Of a stretch of 64,000 nucleotides of DNA, positions 57,246 to 64,000 are shown in pieces (position 1 is the stretch's first letter; each line of letters starts with the position of its first letter). The stretch spans positions 12,602 through 76,601 of the forward strand of contig JTDE01001085.1 in NCBI GenBank assembly GCA_014338405.1, in the 5' to 3' direction. The translations under genes were made by a program, and so were the position numbers. Origin of the DNA: Paragonimus skrjabini miyazakii. Lineage: Eukaryota; Platyhelminthes; Trematoda; Plagiorchiida; Troglotrematidae. Below the pieces are notes generated by a model. That model ran no database searches, had not been told where the DNA came from, and was given only the letters and a program-made list of their open reading frames with translations.

Positions 57246-60200
57246 TTGACCACCGCAAGGATACAACACGGCAGCTGCCCTGTTAGCTAAAACCGATCAC
57301 CATCATTGAGATTTTTCAGTAAAGTTGCACTATAGACGAGACTTTTAAAGAGCAAAAATTGGGTAGGATACTTCCGTTCGAAATGATCAGACTAGAAATT
57401 TTGGCTTAATACCAAGGTCGCAACCTAATGTGAGCTTTGTTCACGTTATATGTTAGCATTTAACTCAAACTAAAGCCACAGGCCACTTTTATGAGTTGCA
57501 AGCATAAACCGTTTGGACTTGGTTGAAAAAAATAGTTTTAACATAGAACCTACGTTACACGACTCAAGAAAATGCACAATCTCGCACAATCATTCAATGA
57601 ACCAACGAAGACACTTCCAGATTAGTAGGCATGATGGAGCAATGAATTTCAATTTATGATGAACGGTGTTTACAAATAATTTGAACGAACTTTACCCAAC
57701 GTAGCAATACTGAATCGCTTAAAAGTGTAATTCAGCCAGTTTGAAGGATGATTAGACCCCTGCTTTTTGTTGGAATACTTCCGAGACTTTAGGAGGCTGA
57801 ATGAGTTACACGATAGGTGTTAACAGTTACTGTTGAATCAGATAATCGATACTAGTGTTTTCTGATTGGGCCAAATATAGAGCAACTTGGCGACTTAAAT
57901 GCGTAGTAATCAGGCGAATTACTGTACCTACAGCCCTTGGATGAGGACTTCTCAGGTTCGAGCTAAAGAAACGGTTAGATTAGGTATATCTGTCCGAGTA
58001 ACGAATTCATTCAGCGGCAAAGCAGAAGAACAAGAATTTTATCTGAATGAATAAAGCACTAAGTTCAAGAATGATGGAGAACTGAAGCATGTGTTTAACA
58101 CCTGAGAGAGAGCATTTTTTATAGCTTCAACAGTATAGGAGATATCCTCCAACATTGGGAGACCAAACAGTTGTCGTAATTTCCTTCACCATCATCTCGT
58201 TTTACGAAGCGGAAAGTTTGTATAGTAAATAACATATTAATAGAAAAATGAAATTAGCTAGATACTACTACTCGTGGTGATTTGAAACTGTTGTGGTCTG
58301 TGTTGACCTGAGTTGTTTTCGTTCAACCGTATACCATTGGATTCCGGAGTCGAAAGAGCACATTATAATAAATATCACTAAGTTACTGAAGCGGAATACT
58401 GGTAAACTGTGTATTACTGTGATATTTGTCCCTTATAATTGAGAAACAAAAAATGACATAGTGAACTGGCGCAAATAAGTTGACCACGCGGCGCAACACC
58501 TATCACTATTTCAAAAATTTAAACAGTGTATTTGATCCAGATATCCAGAATTCTTCGTGACTTGAACAGTAAGAAAGAATCTCTTCAAGATACTTCACTT
58601 CAGTTATCCTATATGGACAAATCAATCGGCAGCATCCGCTCTGTATAAATCGATCGGTTAGACTCAAAACATACTTCAAACTTCATCTTTTACACAGTTC
58701 GAGTAGGCCGTTCTACCGGAAGTATCCTCCTAAAGAGGCCATAAACTAAAAATGTTGGGCACCGTTGGGTTAAAAATGTATGATTATTAGTCGCGTTAAT
58801 TTAATTCACAAGATGCTGATCGTTGTTACTAAGATGTAACCTAACAAGTGACCTGCGGATATATTCCAAACATTTACATTGTCATCCGAAGACCCTAAAG
58901 CAGCATTCCAACTTGTAACTATCAATTTATAACTGCATACGGAACCATTCTTTTTTTCACGCAAATTCTCTGTAATCTGGTTATTGCTTCCAACTTGATT
59001 CATTTCCCATATTCCATTTAGACGGTTTATCCAACAGGAAAAATAATATGGCACGTAAGATTTGTAGAGTTTACTTCCAGTCATGACACACTGTATTGTA
59101 GAAATGAAATGGGTGGGGGGTGTTGCCATTTTTCTTCTAACAAGTTACGGACAATCACCTAGCATGATGTTAACGGCAATTTTTAGAATACGCAACTGGT
59201 GACATTAATGAATAGTGTCTGATGAAACTCGATCACATTGACTCGTTGGATCTATTAACTGTGTCTCGGTGCTCATGGTTGTTGTTCAAGTGGTGTTGAT
59301 TCACACAATCTCAACTTTCACTCAAAGACAACATGTAATCGTAGAAACAGCCAGAGCAATTGACACCGTAAAAGAGGCCATCGAGATACATGAACCCACT
59401 TCACAGGTAAGTGCCTGGCACGACTCACTTCAGTCGGTCCACTTCCCCAGTCTTTCACCAAGAGGAAGTGTTGAGGCTTAGTAGCATTGGACGGCAAACA
59501 CCACAAGTTTGACAGTGAAACGATGATCCGTTAAAAAACTCAGCTAAAGGCGTGGCTAGACTGTGAGTTGCCGCGCGTAGTTTGTCAAATTCAAGAGGGG
59601 GATGTGAAGGCGATGACATTAGTGGATGCGGGTTGAATGATTGACAGGGTTACCAAGGCGTGTCGAAGTTAGAGAGAAATGCGTGAAACTTTTTCTTGTC
59701 TTGTGCTGTTTTTGCGATAATTGCCGTTTACTGTTTGTTGCTACTGTACGACTGTAGGCACGGTAACAATTGCAGTTACCTTGCTGTCTGTTTCTGATTT
59801 CAGGAAGAGTTAAACACAGGTGGTTTGGCGAACGATTTGTCTTAATATCAAACGCACACTGACAAGATGACCAATACAAATAGTGGGTTGCTCCTGATTA
59901 CATATGCATAACGTTAAATTTAAAGTGGTCTGAGCATTCAATGTAAAATAAGTTTCGGTTGATCATTTGGCAGTTAAATCGGACTAGACATAACCAGAGT
60001 AGAATCACTGTCCCACATCAACGAAATGTTCAACCGAGTAGATTCAATCAAATCTTTTCAATAGCTTTTGCTAGGCACCTTGACTATTTTGTGCATGATA
60101 AAATGAGCTTTATGTAACAAATGATGAGTATTTATAAATGTTCTACCTACCGGCTCGTCTCTCGTTTCCAATGTTGTTTAAATGAATTCATTTTGAGAAT

Positions 60201-60419
60201 GTAACTCTCTGTCCTGAAGATGGAAAAAAAGTAGACTGTTTGCTCATTGTTAAATGTTTCATGCACTTCAATATAAATAACCAGAATTGAAATTTAATCA
60301 GCTTAACAGGTACAACCACAATGCACTTGCATTATCCTTTACACCAGAAAGATTACTCAACTTAGCTGTTGTAACGTTCTGGTGATGTATACGGATTTTT
60401 AATGAGATTTTCTGAGGGG
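57246..60419. other. anonymous stretch
   Basis: Frames up to 107 codons with no recognisable domain, no repeat recognised. Confidence 0.35.
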
Positions 60420-60780
60420 TGAATGGTCGCCTGACAGGTGTGATGAGATCGGAGACTTCCACCTGTCTAGGAAGTCCTAATCGCGGGGTTATCGACGGGA
60501 GTTAACAGACAGTAACTGTCTCCTATCAGGACGATCGGGCAACCTGATCATTAATCACAAGCGAAAGTGGTTGAGCGTTCACATGTGCTAATTCGGTCTT
60601 GCCTAATGTGAGGTCAATTGCGTATTAGTCAACACGGTTGCCTCATGATAGCGTAGCCGGAGTTCTGGCTCCGGCAGTGGCGATGATATACACTACTGAC
60701 GAGCTCTAATGAGGGCAAAACTCGAGTCTGGTGCTTCTTTTCGAAAGGAGCCGACTGGAAAGTCTATAGGAATCAGACAG
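60420..60780 (+). mobile_element. hammerhead SINE, longest copy (S1)
   Basis: About 360 bases with three parts. A leader (60,420-60,590) is shared with copy S3. A tRNA-like head follows: A-box region TTGCGTATTAGTCAACACGG (60,610-60,630) and a T-arm with a strong CCGGAG/CTCCGG stem round TTCTGG (60,656-60,673), suited to RNA polymerase III transcription. A 3' domain contains a hammerhead motif (60,691-60,733) and ends GCCGACTGGAAAGTCTATAGG. No poly(A) or LINE-like tail is seen at the 3' end, so it is not an obvious RTE parasite. The layout recalls the schistosome Sm-alpha repeats, which also combine a Pol III promoter and a hammerhead. Confidence 0.75.
60691..60733 (+). ncRNA. hammerhead ribozyme motif in SINE S1
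   Basis: Stem I is CACTA (60,691-60,695) with TGGTG (60,729-60,733), five pairs including one G-U. The core CTGACGA (60,696-60,702) is consistent because position 7 is free. Stem II is GCTC (703-706) with GGGC (713-716), four pairs with one wobble, closing TAATGA. The second block is AAAA (717-720) where GAAA is required. Stem III is A-C with G-T round TCGA, and GTC (726-728) is the cleavage triplet. The single G-to-A change at the start of GAAA should abolish cleavage, so this copy is likely dead but its fold is preserved. Confidence 0.6.
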
Positions 60781-62779
60781 TTTTGATCAAATGTGCGTAA
60801 TGTACAACTTGAAAGTAACCAAATCCCCGATTGCTCATCAGTAAAAACAATGTACATCGATAAGTCTGAGACAGATATTTATTGAATCAGTCTGTTAACC
60901 CCCAGCGTTTATAACATTCTGCCAGGTGGATGACATTGTAAACTGTTATGATACCTGGCTGGCATTAGTCGATTTATTGGACGGGTTCATTCCGGTGCAG
61001 GAACATGTATGGCGGGTTTGAAATCCGTAGTAGGCCAACGGTATCCTTTTTGAGAGTAATAACGATACCAAGTGTATTCTCTTCTCGACGACAAATCTTA
61101 CATGGATGGTAATTACATCGGTTTGTTTCTATTACTGAACTAGGGATAAACTAACAGGGCAGAGCATAAAGTGAAGCAATATGAGCATACACTGTTTGAC
61201 AACGTTAGTAAGTCTACTTGATTTTTCCACAGGTGACATTCAAAGACCAGTTACATCTGACCATGAGTTGATTAAAATTTTCATACAGTTCATCGTATAA
61301 TTCACCACACTTGTGAGTTTTAACTCATCTGTGCACTGTTCCATCATTAGTTCCCACTGACGGTCAGTAGTTCGATATTTTGTCAGCTTCTGTTTCTAGT
61401 GCCCTCAAGCTCCTTCTTTCACTAGCTGATAGACATTCGGTATACAGATGATCGTGACAGAATTAACAACAGATACAACGGGCCTAGCAGGTCAATCAAA
61501 CATTGAATTCAATAGATTGTGTTGAATTTCAGGCAATATCTATTCGACCGAATCTTTCGACCGAACTTTCATGAATAAGATGTCTGAGGGCGGGGTGGAC
61601 TTCGTTGATATTCACAATCAGAAATGTTGTAAAAGATGAGTTCGAATGAAATACACATTCACCCTTATTCGATCCTTGTGAAATTTTGTTAGTACGCCAG
61701 TCGATATGAAGTAATTATCGATTTTCGGCTGGCTACATTAGATGATACGAACAGCGAACTACATTTGCATTTTGGTTAAGGAAGCTTTTTGAACATCAGA
61801 ATAGAATGTGCAATCAGTCGCAGGTTGTGAAATATATCGGAGTTTGACCGCATCTGATGTACCCATGTGAAACACTTGTTGAGCTGACCGACTGTGACTC
61901 AAGATGGGCACCATCCATTTTATGAATATGGATCCAGCGGTATGCTCCAAATACTAGATTTGTTAGGCAACAATCATACGATGCAAGACAAGGTATTGAT
62001 CGCAAAAGAATCATGCCACTATAGAAAAAATTAACTTTTAGATGAGAAGCGATTCGTAAGCCAAAGTTTATTGCTAACAATAGATGTTTATGAAACATTT
62101 CACTGGGTCGGCAATTCTACAGAATAATCTGATGAATACGGTGCTGATAATCTCGGCCTATTGGTTGTGAACCCTCAACTAATCTCGGTACGACAACAAA
62201 CTGGCCAGGATAAGTTTCTGATAATTTTCACTATGTACCGTTCCACCTAGTGCCACTGAGATTATCAAAGAAACGAACAATACATCCAACTCTCTTCCAC
62301 AATCCAACGACCTTCATAAACTGACTGCTCGTTGTTTCAAAGTGATCTAAACACCATTCGAAGTTATTCACTCAGTGTGTTCGAGTATCATTAGATTTTG
62401 TGACTTTACTGTTACCAGAGAAAATGGCAAAAGTTTGCTTTTAGCTTGTATGACACTGTCGTCTTGATAATCGTGGACACTAACTTTCGATTTAGAAGTG
62501 GTGGTTTTGCCTCTCAGGACTACCTGACTGTAGTTTTGCGTAAAATTCATTGTGGTAAACACCATACGGGAGATACATGAGACAAACATGTTGTTCATAG
62601 GTGCGTAAGGGCTAGACTGCGTGTCGTAATTCACAAATGTAAATAGTCCATGGTCCAGAAGTTCCTACCTAATTTTATTGTTGTAAATAATTTTCAGACG
62701 GAAAAAATTCATTATGCGTTTACCAATATTTTTAGTCTTGTTGTATTTCAAAGTTGAACACCACTCACACTCGATCGCG
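60781..62779. other. anonymous stretch
   Basis: Frames up to 94 codons (61,814-62,098 minus) without recognisable features. Confidence 0.35.
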
Positions 62780-62920
62780 GCGTTTGCATTCAGATAAGCC
62801 TTTCGGCTAACCCACATCGAAAGGAAGCACTAGATTCGAGTTTTGCTCTTATTATAGCTCATCAGTAATGCATATCCTCGTCCGGATCGGAGTTTACACT
62901 CTGACTGTGTTTGTTTGTTT
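62780..62920 (-). mobile_element. hammerhead SINE, 3' part (copy S5)
   Basis: On the minus strand a worn B-box (AACTCCGATCC), GATATGCATTA, the hammerhead motif and a 3' part (CTTCCTTTCG ... AGCCGAAAGGCTTATCTG) follow in the family order. The head is cut off by a GTTT repeat on its 5' side. Confidence 0.6.
62827..62871 (-). ncRNA. hammerhead ribozyme motif in SINE S5
   Basis: Stem I is GCATTA with TAGTGC, six continuous pairs (one G-U). The first core block CTGATGA is intact. Stem II is GCTA with GAGC (three pairs, one mismatch) round TAATAA. The second block is AAAA instead of GAAA, as in copy S1. The stem III region is AC, TCGA, AT with a C-A mismatch, and the cleavage triplet is ATC. This is the best-preserved stem I in the family, but two core-region changes make activity unlikely. 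Confidence 0.6.
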
Positions 62921-62929
62921 GTTTGTTTG
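62909..62929 (+). repeat. (GTTT)n microsatellite
   Basis: Five GTTT units plus one base, directly at the 5' side (minus strand) of SINE copy S5. Confidence 0.9.
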
Positions 62930-62930
62930 A

Positions 62931-64000
62931 CGATGTTGGAGACAAAGGCAGGAAAAAGATTATCATAACGGTCTCTGTGAATGTAAGCAGCTAGTTCAGA
63001 AACATTCAAATTAGTTCGAATATCATCAAGCAGCCTTTTCAGATGTGGGTGTTTGCGTGGATGACAGAACTAGCTACAACGGCAAGATTATGTGTTATAG
63101 CACCCGTTAACTACTAATGAAGATTACGGGCAGAGAAAGTATGATAAGCAGACGCAAGGATGAACCACCGTCAACTATTCGTTTACGGCAGTAGTTGGTT
63201 TGTCCGGTCTTCCTACGAAGTCGACATTACATACTGACCCCGGGTTTCTTACACATAAGGCAAAATATATTTGTAAGAACCGAAAGAAATTACTTCATTG
63301 GACAGATGGATCAATGGGTTGACTGGCAGTCAAGAAAGAAACATCACAACTGACGGTGAACAGATTGTTTACTGTTGTCTCTGGAATTTAACAGACCTAC
63401 CTGTCGATAATTTCCAAATAAGAGTGCTATGGATAGAGAGAGGTTACCAAAAAAGTCCTCAGGGCTTAACAACTCCGCTTCAGAATATTTCATTTTCAGA
63501 CGGTTTACTTCAGCTAGGGGTGAGAACTAATCTATCTACAGTCCTGTTTGTACGTTAGAAAGAAAAAAGTACTATTCCGACAGTTATTAGGATATTTGTC
63601 TGTTCAGCTGTGCCGTTATTTTTCTGGGCGTCCACCTGCACAACACGTCAGATATCAGAGATTTTGAAAGTTGAGGTCCATGAGAAATTGAGTAGTTTCC
63701 ACGTCAGTTGCAACATGAGTAGCGTGGGGTTCACTGCGTTTCCAATGCGTAAAGTATGTTACAGACGGACTCGACCACAGTTTGTCGTCTTGCGTACAGC
63801 ACAAATCAGTTAACTCCGTGAAATGACAATCTCTTGAAACAGTATTGCTTAATATAGGTGTTTACACATAGTCTTTGATCTTTAAAAAAACATATATGAA
63901 TATGGTTTGGAAGGTACTTTCTTGGGGAATGACCACATTCTCGTTTGTCTGAAACGAGCTAGGTTTAAGCTTCAATTCTAGTTAACTTGCACTATACCTA
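62931..64000. other. anonymous stretch to window end
   Basis: Two open frames on + (63,298-63,558 and 63,610-63,813) read like protein in places, the first with several Asn-X-Ser/Thr sites, but both rely on non-ATG starts or lack splice support and I recognise neither. Confidence 0.3.

Noticed and set aside
63298..63813. Two protein-like frames near the window end
   Set aside because: The first has no ATG start, no clear splice sites bound either frame, and I recognise no family.
1..64000. CRISPR arrays, operons, ribosome-binding sites, bacterial insertion sequences
   Set aside because: The element content, gene density and poly(A) signals are eukaryotic; no regularly spaced repeats were seen.

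Overview
The window looks like a 64 kb piece of a repeat-rich eukaryotic nuclear genome, most likely a digenean trematode (flatworm). I infer this from the mobile elements. There are RTE-clade LINEs with (TGA)n tails, Penelope-like elements (PLEs) with a GIY-YIG endonuclease, a decayed Ty3/gypsy element, and tRNA-headed SINEs that end in a hammerhead-ribozyme motif, the kind of repertoire known from schistosomes and other flukes. Species is not determinable by eye. Gene density is very low: I can support only two cellular genes, both single-exon.

Layout. 0-13 kb: the 3' end of an RTE LINE at the window edge; a PLE GIY-YIG fragment followed about 90 bp downstream by a hammerhead motif with an intact core (3.06 kb); a minus-strand Ty3/gypsy element (about 8.4 to 4.2 kb, gag-PR-RT-RNase H-IN-3' LTR); and three solo LTRs of the same family (0.72-1.05, 6.84-7.13 and 12.87-13.17 kb), one nested inside the gypsy element in the opposite orientation with a perfect 4-bp target duplication. 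13-20 kb: an intronless, divergent seven-transmembrane receptor-like gene (16.75-17.89 kb), then the 3' end of a second RTE family and a SINE copy. 22.8-26.7 kb: a near full-length but dead RTE LINE with a 153-bp N gap. 28-42 kb: two more PLE fragments on the minus strand, SINE copies, and otherwise anonymous sequence. 44.6-45.5 kb: a 5'-truncated RTE copy. 49.3-50.0 kb: a PLAC8/cornifelin-family gene. 55.9-57.3 kb: a roughly 540-bp imperfect palindrome whose two arms carry outward-facing tRNA-like units, followed by a third RTE family fragment and a SINE. 60.4-62.9 kb: the longest and the best-folded hammerhead SINE copies.

The two genes are unrelated as far as I can tell: a membrane receptor candidate and a cysteine-rich membrane-associated protein. 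Everything else recognisable is retroelement debris. The most unusual material is the hammerhead-bearing SINE family (six to seven copies, both strands), its structural likeness to the hammerhead behind the PLE, and the tRNA-armed palindrome. All homology calls were made by reading translations and motifs; no search was run. LINE, PLE and SINE boundaries are approximate to tens of bases, while LTR ends with target duplications should be exact.
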